Source of the DNA: Desmodus rotundus
Taxonomy: Eukaryota; Chordata; Mammalia; Chiroptera; Phyllostomidae
Direction: 5' to 3'
Length of the DNA: 64,000 nucleotides
Assembly (NCBI RefSeq): GCF_022682495.2
Contig: NC_071391.1
Location: 39,718,498 to 39,782,497 of the forward strand
In this document: in pieces, positions 1 through 14,074 of the stretch
How the letters are laid out: the number at the start of each line of letters is the position of its first letter
Numbering within the stretch: the stretch's first letter is position 1
Program-made: the position numbers and the translations under genes
The notes under the pieces: model-generated
Told to the model about the DNA's origin: nothing
Seen by the model: only the letters and a program-made list of their open reading frames with translations
Database searches by the model: none

Positions 1-1962
1 TCAGCTGGCTCGGTAAGAAGGAAGGAAAAGAGCTAGTGTTCACTGAGCGCTGCCGTGCTGTGCCAGCCCCCGTCATGCTTTCACTGACGGATTCAGCCCT
101 GAGAGTTACTGAAACACCAGCAGTGGGTTCCTGCGAATGGAGGAGACACGTGACTAGTTGGTTTCTGAGCTGGCTCTGGGCTGGCCCTCCAGGCGAAGGG
201 GCCAGCACTCTCAATTACCGTCTCCCAAGAACAGGAGCAGACTTGGGCTTGTTCTCCAGGAAGGTTTGACCTAGGGCAGAAGAGCAAAAATCTCTAGGGA
301 ATGGCAGGGCCTGAAATCCAGCATGGAGTCTTCCCGGTTTGGGAGGCCTCTAGCTTGTGCCCGGGAATACAAGACGTAGAGCCTAACCCCTGGAGAAAGA
401 ACCACGGCCCCGCCAGGCAAGCCTGAGCTTTAAACTCTGCCTCACGTGGTATCGGCAGGCCCTCTAAGAACGTCGCTTCGTTCCATGTCGTTGCAATGTC
501 ATTTCGTTATAACGTTGGCAAGAAAAAGAAATTAATTCCTGAGCAGGGCCACTGTCTGTGTGGTTTGCACAGTCTCCCCAGGTCTGCATGGGTTTCCTCC
601 CACATCCCCAGGATTGCGCATCAGGTGAACTGGCGCCTCTCCATGGCCCCAGTCTGAGCGAGTGCGGGTGTGCGTGGCCCTGGGGTGGAAGGGTGGCCTG
701 TCCTCGGTGGGTGCCCACCTCACAGCCTGAGCTGCTGGGGTAGGCTCTGGCCACCCTCGGCCCTGAACTAGAAAAAGTAGGTTGCAAAGGAATTTCCTTC
801 TCATTTTTCTTAATCATTCTTAAATACATGGCTAGCTCACATTTATTTCAGTGTTTAATGTTAGAAGTGTTTGGGGTTTTTATTTAGAAGTTTGGAAATG
901 TGTATGTGACCAGAAATATGCCATAGAAACTTAACTCTTGTTTATACCAATTAGCCTATGGAAAAATTGGTTTTGTCTTACGTCATTTCATTTAAAGTCA
1001 TAGTTTCCAAGAACCTATTGACAATGTTAAGTGAGGACTTAACTGTATTTTTCTCTCTGTTTGAATATTAGCCTTCTTTTTTTATACTTCTTTTGGCAAA
1101 TGGATGAGGGAGAACTTTGGAGACCATTGTCTCTGAAAGAGAAAGCTTAACTGAGACCAAAGGAGAAGAGCAAGCATCTTTTATCACTTCTAAATAGGCG
1201 AAGGCATATGAGTTCTGCCTGAAAGCACTTCTTACTGTGTTGCTTATTGTCTCGTTGTGCTCACCAAATGTGCTAGACTGTCTCCTGCCTCCATGCCTGA
1301 CACCCCGGCTACGAACCGTCACTACTAATAATTATTGACTCCTGCACAGGGCCAGGCACTGTGTTTTATTTCATGAGTCTTGCTAAGTAACCGTGGAACC
1401 TTCTCCTTACCCCCTCATTTGTATTCCTAATGAACCATGTATACAGACTTCTTTGGTAACATCTGTAACACTAGAACATATTTGTTCATGTATGTTTATT
1501 GCCTTCTGCTTTACTGAGAATTCTTGGCAACACGGGCTATGTCATATTAGTCTTCATATTTCTAGTACCTCACACAATTATAATTTCAGCCTCTGGAATG
1601 TGGTAGACACTCAGAAAATATGTATAATGAACAAATAAGTGAAACTTGGAAAGATCACCTTGTTCAGGCTCAGATACGATGCTATTCTCTTTTACAGAAA
1701 TCTTTAAAGCAAACAAAAACTTTCAGTGGCTCTACATTTCTTAAAGAATTATTCTTCTTTATGTTCAATTTAATATAATGTAAAATTTTCTCTTCAAATG
1801 TTCTTCAGCCTGCCCCCCGGGGGCCTGCGTCCGCTCCAGTAAGCACGCACACCAGGCGTTACCCCGCGTTGCACACTGTTGCTGTTTATTCAGTTGAGCG
1901 CTAGATGAAGTGGTTTCCTTTCTTTCGGTATCTATGGTATATAAAAATGTATGTCTTTATTA

Positions 1963-2182
1963 TTTAAAGATTGCCTTTATTTACTTTTAGAGAGGGGAAG
2001 GCAGGGAGAAAGAGAGAGAGAAACATTGGTGTGAGACAGAAACATCGATTGGTTGCCTCTCACACATGCCCCTACGGGAACTGAACCCACAACCTAGGCG
2101 TGTTCTGTGACTGCAAGTCAAACACACAACCTTTTGCTTCGTGGGACGATGCTTCAACCAACTGAGCCCCACCAGTCAGAGC
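1963..2182 (-). mobile_element. Ves SINE (bat tRNA-derived), antisense
   Basis: Read on the minus strand it starts 'gctctgactggtggggctcagttgg', an A/B-box tRNA-like head with the Ves 3' body (ggcaaccaatcgatgtttctgtctcacacc, then a CT-rich tail). It is diverged from the consensus, so it is an older copy. Confidence 0.85.
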
Positions 2183-2689
2183 AAAAATGCGTGTCTTCAA
2201 ATATTAAAACCACAGCCCTCAGAATGTGGTGTTCACGCTTAATGGACATGTGGGGCCCACGACTCCTAAATGAAGGAACATCCGAGTTCCATCTCCCACC
2301 TAAATCCCGCTCTGAGGCATAAATTTATTAAGAGGAACGGCAGGTGGAATCTCCCATGTAGACGTTCTTAATAAGAATTAAACCAAACCCATGTCAACAT
2401 TTTTTAAAATAGTATTAAACTGAGAATAGGCTATTTGTGTAACAAACTTTTTTACTGAGTCTTTTAAGACAGAATCCACATAAAATGTCCATAATTTTAG
2501 TTTTATATGTTATTATCCTAAAATTAACTTAAGAATTTTAAAAATTTCTACTGAAATAAAAGTTTGTGACTGTTCCTTTTTTATATATTATGTTGAAGTA
2601 ACATCCTCAGATTTCACAAGGGAAAATAGAATTTTAATTGAGTAAGTTTGACTACTGCCTCCACAAATGAGGGATTAAGATTCTAAAGT

Positions 2690-3500
2690 CAGCCTCCCCC
2701 ACCGAAAACAATTATAAAACCTGGATGTAGGGAAGGGATACTTTTGGAATAACTGCATATCTTTATGAAAAGTATGAACTTTGACCCTGACATCCTTCAC
2801 AAAAATTTATTTGAAATGGACCATAGGTTTAAATGGCTAAAAGAAATTTTTCAAATAGAAAAAAAATGACAAAAGAAGGAATCTTGGGATATCAGAAGGG
2901 AAAAGAGAACAATAGAAAGTAAAATATGGGTCAGTACATAGACTTCTCTTCTCCTCTTGAGTTTTCTGAATTCTGTTTGGCACTCGAAGCAAAAAATTAG
3001 AGCGCTGTTTGATGTAGCTCTCAATATATGTAGAAGAACTAGTGAAGACACATTTTGAATGGGGGAACATAAAGGGAAGTAAGGTTTCTGTGCTTCACTG
3101 AAACTGGTAAAATGCAATGAAGTGTGGTAAGATACAAAATTTAATACCTGGAACAACCACTAAGAAAGCTATATAAAATTGGGGTACTGGAAATATTGAG
3201 GGGAAGGCTGTGTAAAGTGTATGACTGTGTAACCACTAAGCTGTACATGTGAAACCCTATAGATAAATCAGAATGGAATTTTAAGAGGCATTCAGGTAGT
3301 CCACAAAGGGCAGAAAAAGATTTTAGAATGATGATGTGTTATACTTATAACCAGGTTAAAAATAATAAAAATACTTTTAAAATCTAAAAAAGAAAAGACA
3401 AAAAAATAGAGGAAACTGAAGACCAAAAGTAAAATAACAGCCCTAATGTAGAAATAATTACATTAAATGGAAATGGTCTAAATATGTTATGACATATTTA
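2690..3500 (+). mobile_element. Degenerate L1 fragments
   Basis: The stretch 2,770-2,840 matches the L1 ORF2 passage around 'ctttgaccctgac...aaatggaccataggttt'; the adjoining AT-rich sequence has L1-like phrases (3,420-3,490) but is heavily mutated. The boundaries are uncertain. Confidence 0.4.
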
Positions 3501-3534
3501 CAAGAAACTCCCCTCAAATATAAAAGTATTGTTT

Positions 3535-4300
3535 ATAGAAGTTTTGTTTATAATAGCCAAAAACTGGGGGCAGGAGGCACAAACCGCCCCACAGCGGGTG
3601 ACTGGCTAAGGAACCGGTACACCCACGCCCTGGAGCACAAGTCAGCAGGGAAACAGGAATGAACTGCTGACCCGCGCAGCCACTTGAGTGGACCTCGTGC
3701 ATTATGCTGAGTGAATAAAAGCCATCTCAAATGATCACACACTACGTGATTCCATTTACATGTAACATTCTCACAATGACAAGAATATAGAGCCAGAGAA
3801 TAAATTTATTGGTTTCCAGGGGTTAGAGATAATGGGGGAAGGGAATGGCTATGGCTATAAAGGGGTAGCATGCCCCTCAGCTGGTGAACAGACACTTTCA
3901 GGTGTATTCACACAATGGAATACTATTTGGCAAGCATAAGGAATGAAATAGCAACATACACAACACCATGGACAGATCTTAAAATCATTGTGGTCATGAA
4001 AAGCAGGTAACAAAGACTACACACTGTATGATTTCCTATTTATGAAATTCTGCAAAAGGCAAAACCACAGGAAACAGGTAACATATCAGTGGTTGCCTGG
4101 GACCAGTGGTCAGGGGAGGGGACCAACCACAGAGAAGCATGAACAAGCTTTTTAGGGTGAGGGAACTGTTCTGTACCCCGATTGTGGTGGTGGTTACCTG
4201 ACTATACACTGTGACCAAAACTAACCAACCCGTATGCTTAAAATAGGGAAGTTTTATTATATGTAAATTATACTTTAATGAACTTGAAAAGTGTTTTTAA
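3535..4300 (+). mobile_element. L1 3' end (ORF2 C terminus plus 3' UTR)
   Basis: It contains diagnostic L1 phrases in order: 'taatagccaaaaactggg', 'cacaatggaatactatttgg', 'gttgcctgggaccagtgg' and the closing 'aaattatactttaatgaa'. A duplicated block suggests two nested or tandem L1 fragments. No open frame survives. Confidence 0.65.
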
Positions 4301-4675
4301 ATAGTAAGTCCAACATGTCAGTAAACTGGAGTTCCAGGAAAAGAAAACAGCAGCTATTTAGTTTCTCCAGAGAAAATTTTGTTAGTCTGGAGCCCGGAAA
4401 ATACTTAGAAGCCTGGCTGCCTGCTTTCTGGAAGCAGAGCAGGAAATGGGTCCAGGGAAATCCCAATTAAGTATACAGATTTTTACTTTTTCCACGCTTT
4501 TCTTACTCCCAAGCCTCATCATTAACTCAGTTGTGTCTGGGGTTCCCAAGCCCAGAGCTTACCGAGTTTGGTTTTTCCAAAGAACAGCCTCTTGCTTCCA
4601 AGAAAGTAATCGCACGAGGTCTCCCCACTGCCTCTGTAGACTTAGAGCCCGTGCTCATTGTTAGCTGTCATTTCA

Positions 4676-4676
<1 letters not shown>

Positions 4677-4720
<44 letters not shown>
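4677..4720 (+). repeat. (CA)22 microsatellite
   Basis: An uninterrupted CA run of about 44 nt is probably length-polymorphic. Confidence 0.98.
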
Positions 4721-4722
<2 letters not shown>

Positions 4723-4999
4723 ACAGGTTACTCGGTGTCCTGAGCCTTTCCGGGCTTACAGGGACACTCCTACCCTCTCAAAAGATTTCACCCCACAGGG
4801 GCATCCCAATGCAGCTTCTCATTTTCTGTCATTTAACTGCTGTTCCTCCTCCTATTGTCCATCTTTCAAAAATTTACTGACTTTCCTTGTCCTGCCACTA
4901 TCTCCCTTCCCATTCTCCCTACCACCTTTGGGGCTTTTTATGTTTTAAAAATTGCTTTCTTTTAATTAAAGGAGAGTTGTAGGGGACTGTTTGTATGGC

Positions 5000-6700
5000 T
5001 GAATTTGGCTTAAGTTAAGTGCATTATTAAATGTGTTAAATGTCCACGTTCATCTTGCAGAATTCAGCATGTTTAAACATAGTCAGCAAAAGAATCCCCT
5101 CACAATGAATAAGAGATGGGATTCTCATGTAAGACACACTGTCCTCACAGATGGGAACATCATTGGGTCCCGTGGGTAATTATAATTGCTTGGACTGTAA
5201 TGCTTACGTTTCATTGTTGGGGGTGGACTGAGGTGGGTGGAAATAATCTATAATTGAAAAGTCGCGTGTGTTCTGTGAGTACCTCTAAAGGGCATGGAGA
5301 GAGCATTTTACCATAAACTAGGGTGAAGTACTAAATTACATTCCTGTTATCTTTAGATTATATTCCAATAGATGCTAAAACTCTATTATGTTAGGTTATA
5401 TAAAATTACTTGGGGATATGGTTAATTTCTGGTAACTTTTTATTTTAAATAAGGACTTGAAATTCAAATGTTCTATATAAACCAGTTCTGAAATTGAAAA
5501 CAGGTAGACTTTGAATGAAAGCTCAATTATTTCTAAGTAAGCGCTTCACAAACTATAAAAAATAATATTGTTCAGGGTCGAAAGACCCCCTTAGTATAAC
5601 TTCAAATCTGGCTGTACCCCGTTAAAAATTTCTTAATTAAAGTACAGATTGTTAGAAATTCGTCTGAACCCTGCTTTGACTTAGTACCTCCCACATAATA
5701 ACCTGAGTGCAGACAAGTTATGGCAAAGTGAACCTATGACCTTGATTGCAGTATTTCAAGGATGTGTGGCTAATCGGCTTTGGTGAAGCAAATTATTTGC
5801 TGCTGAAAAGGGATTGTTTATTCATTCAAGACATGAGACCGTAGAAGACTGTGGTTAACAAATAGTGCTTCTGACTCCTGCTGACTTAATTATAAGGTAG
5901 TGTTTCATCATCCCCTCACACTGGTTTTAGGTAGAAAATGCCTTTGTTGAATGCCTTTCAAGTGAACACTCGTGTTACATGACTGGCTTTTGCCAGACAA
6001 TTGAAATGAGTGCTGTCCTCAGTCTCTCAGTGGCACAGAGCAGAGCCAGGCCCAACAACGCTTGAAAAATAAGCACAAAATTACTCAGCAGCAAGCGAAA
6101 CTTTCCCAGGTGGAATGTGTTCACCGCTTATTAACCACCTCTAACACGCTGAATGCCAGAAGGCAGTCGTGGAAGTGTGCCAGACCTGTCCATTAGTGCC
6201 AGCGAGAGTTACAAAGACAACAGATGAAGCCCTGATCTTGAATTAGAACTGCCTCATCGTATAAAAAGCCACTGTTTACGCCAGTTTATCCAGGTGTCAG
6301 ATGAACTGTAAATGATGCTGGGTCACTGTTTCATAATAGCAACATCTGGCAGGGTTTTTTTGTTAACTTCTAAAAGAAATTGGCTTAGCTTGAGTGATAT
6401 CATTACGGGCTACTTCCTTTTCTTAACATAGTTGAACCAAACTCAAAAGGAAAATACATCCAAAGCATAATAAAAATGAAATCTTTGCCTAAAATTTCTT
6501 TTAAAAATGTAATACCAAGAGAGAAAATGTGTATAATATGAGTGAAAACATGAAGTATAAGATGGCAGCTTTTTTATTTCAGCACTGGAATAAATCTTTG
6601 AGGTAATCTTAGAACTTTTTTATTATTATCCCACCTTGAGGAAAACAAAGCGCAGTTATAACTTTGCCTTTGAAGTTCATTTAGATTGTGAACTGACTCG
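5000..6700. other. Repeat-poor AT-rich intronic block
   Basis: I recognise no repeat for about 1.7 kb, unusual among its neighbours. TGACCTTGA at 5,737-5,745 is the reverse complement of TCAAGGTCA, the extended half-site for ERR/SF-1-type nuclear receptors. A conserved enhancer is possible but undemonstrated. Confidence 0.25.
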
Positions 6701-7269
6701 CTCTGGCCTCGTGGCGGGCTCCCCTGCAGTCACTGCGTACTGGTGCTGTGCCAGGCGCCACTTCAAGGACACAAGCTATTTTGCCCTCTGAAGATGGGAG
6801 CTTTCCTCGTGAGCACGTGTGTGAGCGGCCGAGCTGCTGCCTCACCCAGGTTTCTCTAAAACTTACCCATTAATATTAGCTGCAGCTAATGGGTTCGTGG
6901 TATATTCAGTGTAGTGTCTGCCTGCTTCCCGCCCAGCTGAAAACTGGTAAAATTGACATAATCCAAGTTGTTGTAACAAAGCAATTTTGCATTAAAGCTT
7001 TTACTACATGAGCCATAAAGTAAATTGGAGTTTGTACATCAGTCTCATTTACTGATTTTTTGATCTTCAACAAATGTTTTAACCCCTCTGTGCTTCAGTT
7101 TACACACACACAGAGGGTCCGGCAGAAGTAACACCTGCTTGAGTGTGGTTGGTAGGGTAGCAATATGGGTATAATAATTTATAGTGTTAACTTGAACGTT
7201 TCACCTAAAATGTCATGTGGTGTGCTTGAGTGTGATACTATGTTACAGAATTACATGCTTATGATTTTG

Positions 7270-7380
7270 TAATAAAAAATTTGGGGGTGGGGTGGAGGGA
7301 TGGGGAGAAAATGCAGACAACTGTAATTGAATAACAATAAAAATTAAAATAAATAAATAAAAAGTAAAAAAAAATTATAC
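7270..7380 (+). mobile_element. Young-looking L1 3' tail
   Basis: A G-rich run (ggggtggggtggaggg) is followed by 'acaactgtaattgaataac' and an A-rich tail, the usual end of bat L1 elements. Only the tail is recognisable. Confidence 0.45.
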
Positions 7381-8082
7381 CAGAAAAGGAGCGTTATTTG
7401 TGCCAGACCCTGTATATATGCAGGATTAAAAATCTTATGTAAAGTGATTGGCACAGTATTTGTTAAAACTTAATCTGTGAAATAACTAATATTAACTACT
7501 TTCTTTTCCAGAGTGTGTCTAGAATGTTGATGCCATTCTATATCGGATCTCTTGTAGCTTAATATTTGTAATTCCTGAAAGCAAATCCTATTTTAACTTA
7601 CTATATTTTATTCCCAAAATGTTGATCCTTCCCGGGATTTGAGTCATAGCTTATTTTTATGGGTCTTTAAATTTTATAAAGTACTTAATGGCACATGGGC
7701 AAAAAATAAGACTATAAATTCATGTTTCTCCAAATTCCATTTTAGATTCTCTTAAAAATAAGTGAAATTGGCAGATTTCACTCCATAATAGAAAACAAAA
7801 CTAAATGCCTCACATAGCTTCTTTTTAAAATCTGTTTATTTTTTATCTTCATCAAGATACATACAAAATTATTCTGAACAACAGAATTCAGATGATGCCT
7901 AAGAGAGGTCCTAAAACTATTTATCAACATATTTTGGGAAATGCTTACAAAGAGTTAGTTTATTGGCTAAGATCCCTGTCAGTCCCAATTCCACATAATG
8001 CAATAAGGCTAAATTTCTTTGAAGCAGACTAGCTTTTGGCGCCAAAAGTCTTGTGGCCAGCCATAAAAAAAACTAACTAAAC

Positions 8083-8266
8083 CTGCCCTGGCTGGTGTGG
8101 CTCAGTGGTTAAGAGCCTTCCTGTGAACCAAAGGGTTGCTGGTTCAGTTCCCAGTCAGGGCACACACCTGGGTTGCAGGCCAGGTCCCCAGTAGGGGGCG
8201 CGCAAGAGGCAACCACACATTGATGTTTCTCTCCCTCTCTTCCTCTCTCAATAAATAAGTAAATAT
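8083..8266 (+). mobile_element. Ves SINE
   Basis: It begins 'tgccctggctggtgtggctc', with B-box 'ggttcagttcccagtcaggg', the body 'gcaaccacacattgatgttt' and a CT-rich segment ending in AATAAATAAGTAAATA. It lies directly before a long L1 fragment. Confidence 0.92.
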
Positions 8267-8269
8267 AAA

Positions 8270-11020
8270 CCCAAAGTTGTTCTTTGAAAAGGTCAATAAA
8301 ATTGATAAACCTATAGCCAAACTCATCAAAGAAAGAAGACACAAATTATCAATATGAGAAATAAGAAAAATGACATTACTGCAGGTTCTACAAGTATTAA
8401 AATGACAATAAGGGAATATTATAAACAATTTTTGTGCCAAAAGAATCAGCAATTAGGTGAAGTGCACAAATTCCTTGGAAAATATCAGCTACCTCACTCA
8501 CTCAAGAAAAAAAAATACATAACTTGAATAAGCCTGTATATATTAAGGAAATTTAAATTGTAGTTAAAACATTTTCATGCTGAAAACTTCAGGCCCAAGT
8601 GGCCTCACTGGTAAATTCTACCAAGTTTTCAAGGAAGAAATACTAGCAATTCTACAGAAAACTGAAGCAAAGGGAATACTACCCAGCTCAGTCTGTGAGA
8701 CCAGCACTCCCCTGGCCTGGCAAAGACAGTGAAGAAAACTATGCGCCAGTATTCCGGATGGCCATAAATTCAAATTTTCTAAGCAAAAATTTAGCAAATC
8801 AAATTCATATAAATCAATATATTTAAAAAATAATATACCATGGTCAAGCGGGATTTATCTCAGGAATGCCTGATTGTTTTCACATTTGAAATCTATTAGT
8901 ATAATTCACCATATTAAGACATTAAAAAATAAAAGCCATATGGTCATCTCAACAAATGCAGAAAAATGTCTAACAAAATATAACGTTCATTCCCTGTAAA
9001 AATTCTCAGGATACCAGGAATAGAAGGGAACTCCCTCAAACTATAGTGTTAACTGTATGTTAGCTGTAGTTTCTCTTTTAGAATCCTGCAGCTAACATCG
9101 TGTTAATAGTGAAAGACCGAGTGCCGTGCCCCCAAGGTCAGGAACAGGATTCGATGTCTGCTTCCCCTCTTCTACTCAGTATTGTGCAAATGGTCCTAGC
9201 CATGCGGGAACGCTGGAAAATAGTAATAATAGAGACAGTCACGTTAGAAAGTACAACTACCTCATTCACAGGCAACGTGATTATGTATAAAATCTAAAAA
9301 AATTAACCATTGGAATATTTACATTTGTAAATCATTACCATTTTCAATAGTATCAAAAAACATGAAAGAAATTAACAAAATATATGAAAGACCTGGACAC
9401 TGAAAACCACAAAGCATTACTGAGAGAAATTAAAGCCTTAAATGAGTCAGGAGATACCTCTTGTTCATGGATCAGAAGACTTACTATTGTTGAAATGTCA
9501 CTCTCCCCAAACTGACCTGAAAATTCAATGTAATCACAATCAAATGCCTAGGAGACTATTTTTGTGCAAATTGGCAAGCTAATTCTAAAACTCGTATGAA
9601 AATTCAAAGGATCTATCAATAGAATATCTGGAACAACTTTGAAAAAGAACAAAATAGGAGGACTGGTACTATTTGATTTCAAGACTTACTAGAAAGCTGC
9701 AGTAGTCAAGACCATGTGATGATAAGCGGTATAAAGTTGGACAAATAAATCAGTGAAGCAGAAAAGAGTACAGAAATCCCACACAGATAGGATAGAAGGA
9801 AAATTGGCTTTTGATGAAGGTGCAAAAAGCATTCAGTAGAGGAAGGATAGTCTTTTTAACAAATGATGCCAGACAACTGGATTTCCAGATACAAAAAATA
9901 TTAACCCACTTCCAGCTCCAATATAAAAATTAATTCAAAGGGGGTCATAGACCTAAATGTAAGACCTACTACTATAAAACTTTTAGAAGGAAGCAGGAAG
10001 AAATCTTAGTGACAGTGGGTTGGGCAAGGGTATCTTGGATTCAGTACCAAAGCATGATCCCCAAAAGGACAAATTGATAAATTAGGCTTTTTCAAAATGA
10101 AAAAATTCTTCAAAAATCACTGTTAAGAAAATGGAAAGAAAAATCACAGTGGAAGAAAATATTTCAAATGCTATATCTGCTAAAGGACTTGTATCCAGAA
10201 TATATAAAGAGTTCTCAAAACTTAATAAGAAAACAACCAACCTATTCTCCTTACGGGCAGAACATCTGTACTCCACCAAAGAGACAGCTGCGCACGTGAG
10301 AAGGTACTCGACGTCATTTGTCATCACAAATGTAAATTAAAATCACAATGAGATGCCACTACGTACCTGTTTTAATGGCTAATATTTTTTAAACTGACTA
10401 CCTCAGACGTTGACAAGGACGTGAGAAACTGGACCTAACACTGCTGATGGGAATGTAGAATTGTACAACCATTTGGGAAGACAGTTTGGCTGTTCTTAAA
10501 AAGTTCAACATACCTATCTACCACGTGGCTCAGCATTTCATTTCTAGGCAGTTACGCAGGGGAAATGAAAGCTCAGGCCCTGCAAAGACTTGTCCGTCAC
10601 TGTTCACAGCAGCCAGATATGTAATAACGAAAAATCTAGAAGCGGCTCGATGTCCACATGAGGGTGAGTAAATTGTGGTATGTCAATACAATGGAATACT
10701 ACATGCCTATGAAAAGGGATGAACATGGGTGCATGTCAAATAATAATGCTTAGTGGGCAAAGGCAGACAGAAGGAGTACATGCTTTGGTTCCATTTATAT
10801 AAAGCGAATGCAAATCAGCCTGCAGCGACAGATGGCAAATCGGCGGGTGCTTGGGGAGGAAGATGCAGGAGAAGGCAGAAAGGGCACAAGGAAGCTTTTA
10901 GGAGTTACAGACAGCATGTTCATCATCCCGACGGCGGTGGCGGTGTCACAGGTGTATGGATACGTCAGAACTTACCAAACTGTGCCCTTTAAATATGTGC
11001 AGTTGGTTGTATGTCCGTGA
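8270..11020 (+). mobile_element. L1 fragment: ORF2 reverse transcriptase region to 3' end
   Basis: About 2.75 kb of sense-oriented, stop-ridden L1 ORF2. Recognisable blocks in order are 'aataaaattgataaacct', 'ggcccaagtggcctcactgg', 'aagcgggatttatctcagga', 'tttgatttcaagacttacta', 'gatgggaatgtagaattgta' and 'caatggaatactacatgcc'. It is inert, with many frameshifts, and its age resembles mammalian L1M families. Confidence 0.85.
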
Positions 11021-13921
11021 TGCCTCCTCAGAAGGAGAGGGAGACGTGGGGGGCGCCTCACTGTGGCGGGGTGCTGCAGGAGAGTCTGGGTGTCCCATTT
11101 ACAAGGAGGAGAAGAAACCAGTGAACTGGACAAACCGAATCCCTGGCATGTATGACAAAATAAAGAAAGTGTAATTTTCCTTTCTTACTGGAAACCTAAG
11201 CACCATATTGTCTTAGGAATGCAGTTAGGTCCTTATTATTGTGGTAGAAAGACATTTCAGAAAACTCCTTGTGTTTCTTAATCTCAGGTTCCAAATGTGG
11301 TGTCTAGGTATTAATCAACCCAGGGTTCAGGTCAATCTGATGATTTTTTTTTCCATAGAGAAATTCTCACATGCTTGTTGCTTAAACTGTTGCTAAAGAT
11401 TAAAAAAAAAATTAATTGCTCAGCACCTTTTCTTCATCTTCTCATAGACCTGCTGATTAGCCCCAGTTTGGGGCAGATTGTATTTCCGCCCCAAGCATTA
11501 GCACCTATTGGCGTCATCATGGTGCACACGCACACAGCAGCACTCCCAAGTTCAGGGTTTGTGAGGAGGCCAGCCACCCGGCGCAGTGGGCGGGGAAAGC
11601 ATTTTTCCACTTGTGGACAGGAGTTTTGCTTCAAGTCCTAGCATGTGCTCTCCCCGAAGTGCCTGTGAGTTCAACATAAGGTCATAGTCACTATTATTTC
11701 CATTCTACTTTACCTCAGAAGTGGGTCTTCAAAATTATATTCCTCGGCATATTAAATATCAGAATAATCAAGGACAGATACAGATATGTATGAGGCAAGT
11801 GGTTTGTGTGGAGAATAATCGTTGAGAAAAATGTTTTCTTATTCTGGGGCTTTGTTTAATAAAAGTATTCAGGAGAGTTTGGGGGACCTGCTGTGAACTG
11901 GGTCAGTGGAAATAGCTCTGAACTCATCTTCCCTGGGAAACAGTGAGCCAGGAGCCGGCCCATGACACTGAGGTTTATGTCAAAGGCCATCGGGTCCAGG
12001 TTGTTCTGGAGCGCGCCCTGTCTCAGCACACTGCAGGTTTCTCTTCCCTGAGACTCTCAGGTGGTAGGGAACCAAGTTCCATCCCCCTGGGCCCGTCTCC
12101 TTCTGTCCTGCCACCCACAGCCTGAGTCGCCCCCCCTCTATCATGGGTGCACTGGTCTCCTGGAGTGATGCTATTGATTCTGAACCAAGAGCTCTGACTG
12201 GAGGCCTTTGCATAGCATTAAAGGACAGGTGGTGATGGGAATGCACAGGAAACTTCAGGCGAGACTTAGAAAGGAGCTAGGAACACCTGAGGACCAGGCC
12301 TAGTGGAGCGTCAGACGCAGAGCCTGTCTCATGGGTGCATGTGCGGGTAGGGACGAGTGGCTGGAGGAGGGTTGGGGGCCGGAGCACGTGGTTGGTGTTT
12401 GAGCCAAAGACATAGGGGGCTGGAATGGCTAGGAAAGAATGCTGGTTTTCATACTTGTATTTTCCACTATAGAAATGGAAGAAAGTATTACTGATTGTAA
12501 TACCCACTCACGTGAACTTGCTTTTATGCCCAGTTATAGTGCTCCAAAATAATAACTGTTGGTCATTGAGTATGTATCAGATTGAGTAACATTTTATTTG
12601 ATTATAACTATGAATTCTTCAAGTATGCTCAACCTCTATAATTGGTTGCTCATATAACATAAACCCATGGAACCCACAGGAAACCCATGTTGGCTATTTC
12701 TTCCATTTGCGCTGCTGAGAAAATTCATGCTTACTGCATATGTGTACACTTGTAAAAACCCGGAGTGTGGCCCGCAGCCCGGCCCTCAGAGCCGTGTCAC
12801 AGCTGTCCCGTGGGGGCCCTGCTGTCCCCTGGAGCCTGCTGCGGCCGTAGGGCAGCGGCCAGGTCAAGAAAGCAGCTCCATTGCGTGAGAGGCAAACTCT
12901 CTTAAGTCCTCCTGAATTCCATTTTATCTTATATTTCTTATGAACTAAAATTTCAGTTCAATTAAAAAGCCAGTAAGAAAGTGTTGGAGAAAGAAAAAAA
13001 ACCTTCAATCATCACAGAAAACTAGATTTCTACCCAGGCGGTAAGTCAGTGATATCCAGATTATGACCGTGAATCCCCACTGACCTGTGGAGCAGCCAGC
13101 AGATGACACCCATGCTCATCCCTTTGGCCAGCCAAGTGCGGGGCCACACCGCCAAGTTAAACACGGGGAGGAACGCTGGCTGTCAGACAGCCTGCCAGCA
13201 GTGTTCACTTAAAACAGCTTTAAAGCAAGCACAGCTCTGATTGGGGCCTGTCTCAAGCAAACAGAATTCTCAAACTAGTCATGAGAGACTGTTTGCACAA
13301 TACAGAGGTGAGATTGCCGGGTGGGTTGGAGAGCACCACAAGGTCATCGGCCCACCTTCTGCCAACATCAGGTGGCTCCTCAGAGTCTGCGTGTAGCTTG
13401 CCTGAACAGCGCGGGGACACGTCCAGCTCTGCCCTGCTCCCTCCCTTCTGTCATCCCTTATCTTTATTACTGTGTCCAGGGATCTCTCGGCCTAAGTTAC
13501 TGATGAAAATGTAAGGTTAAAAGGCATGAGCTCCTCCCCCTCCCCTTGTCACTTGAACATACCTTTCTTTTTTATCTCCACTTCTGTCCCTTCTCATTTC
13601 CAAGCCTGTTCCCTCTTTCTGGGCCCTTGGGCTCATTTGTTCTTGTTTCTCCAGGGCCTTGTTCTCTTAGTTGTCGGCTCTCGCAAGGATTTGTTCTCTC
13701 TGTTGGCTCCTTCTGCATTGCCTTCAGACAGGCACTCAGTTCTTTTGTCCAGAAAACATCTCTTGCTACCTCCCTAAACGGCCTTCTCCCCTCATTCCTT
13801 TCACTGCCAAACTTACGGAAGTACAGTTTTTGTTGTTGTGTTAAACACTATTACACCACAAGTGCCTGGAGAGCACGACCTAACATTGATTGACTTGTGT
13901 TCATTTGTATCTGTCCAAGTG

Positions 13922-14074
13922 CAGGGCAGTGAATGGGCACGGACCTTGGAGCCTAGCAAGCCAGGGTTCAAATTGGGGCTCACTAGCTAGTGCTGAGTGA
14001 TGTTGGGTAAAGTACTTAATCTTGCTCGTCCTCAGCTTTCTCATCTGTAAAGTGGGGATAAAGATGCCTATCTT
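13922..14074 (+). mobile_element. MIR, 5' half (interrupted)
   Basis: Core MIR text: 'gagcctagcaagccagggttcaaattgggg' and 'ctttctcatctgtaaagtgggg'. It resumes at 15,015 after an L1 insertion. Confidence 0.85.

Noticed and set aside
8083..8266. tRNA gene-like A/B boxes
   Set aside because: The tRNA-like head belongs to the Ves SINE; no complete cloverleaf or independent tRNA gene is present.
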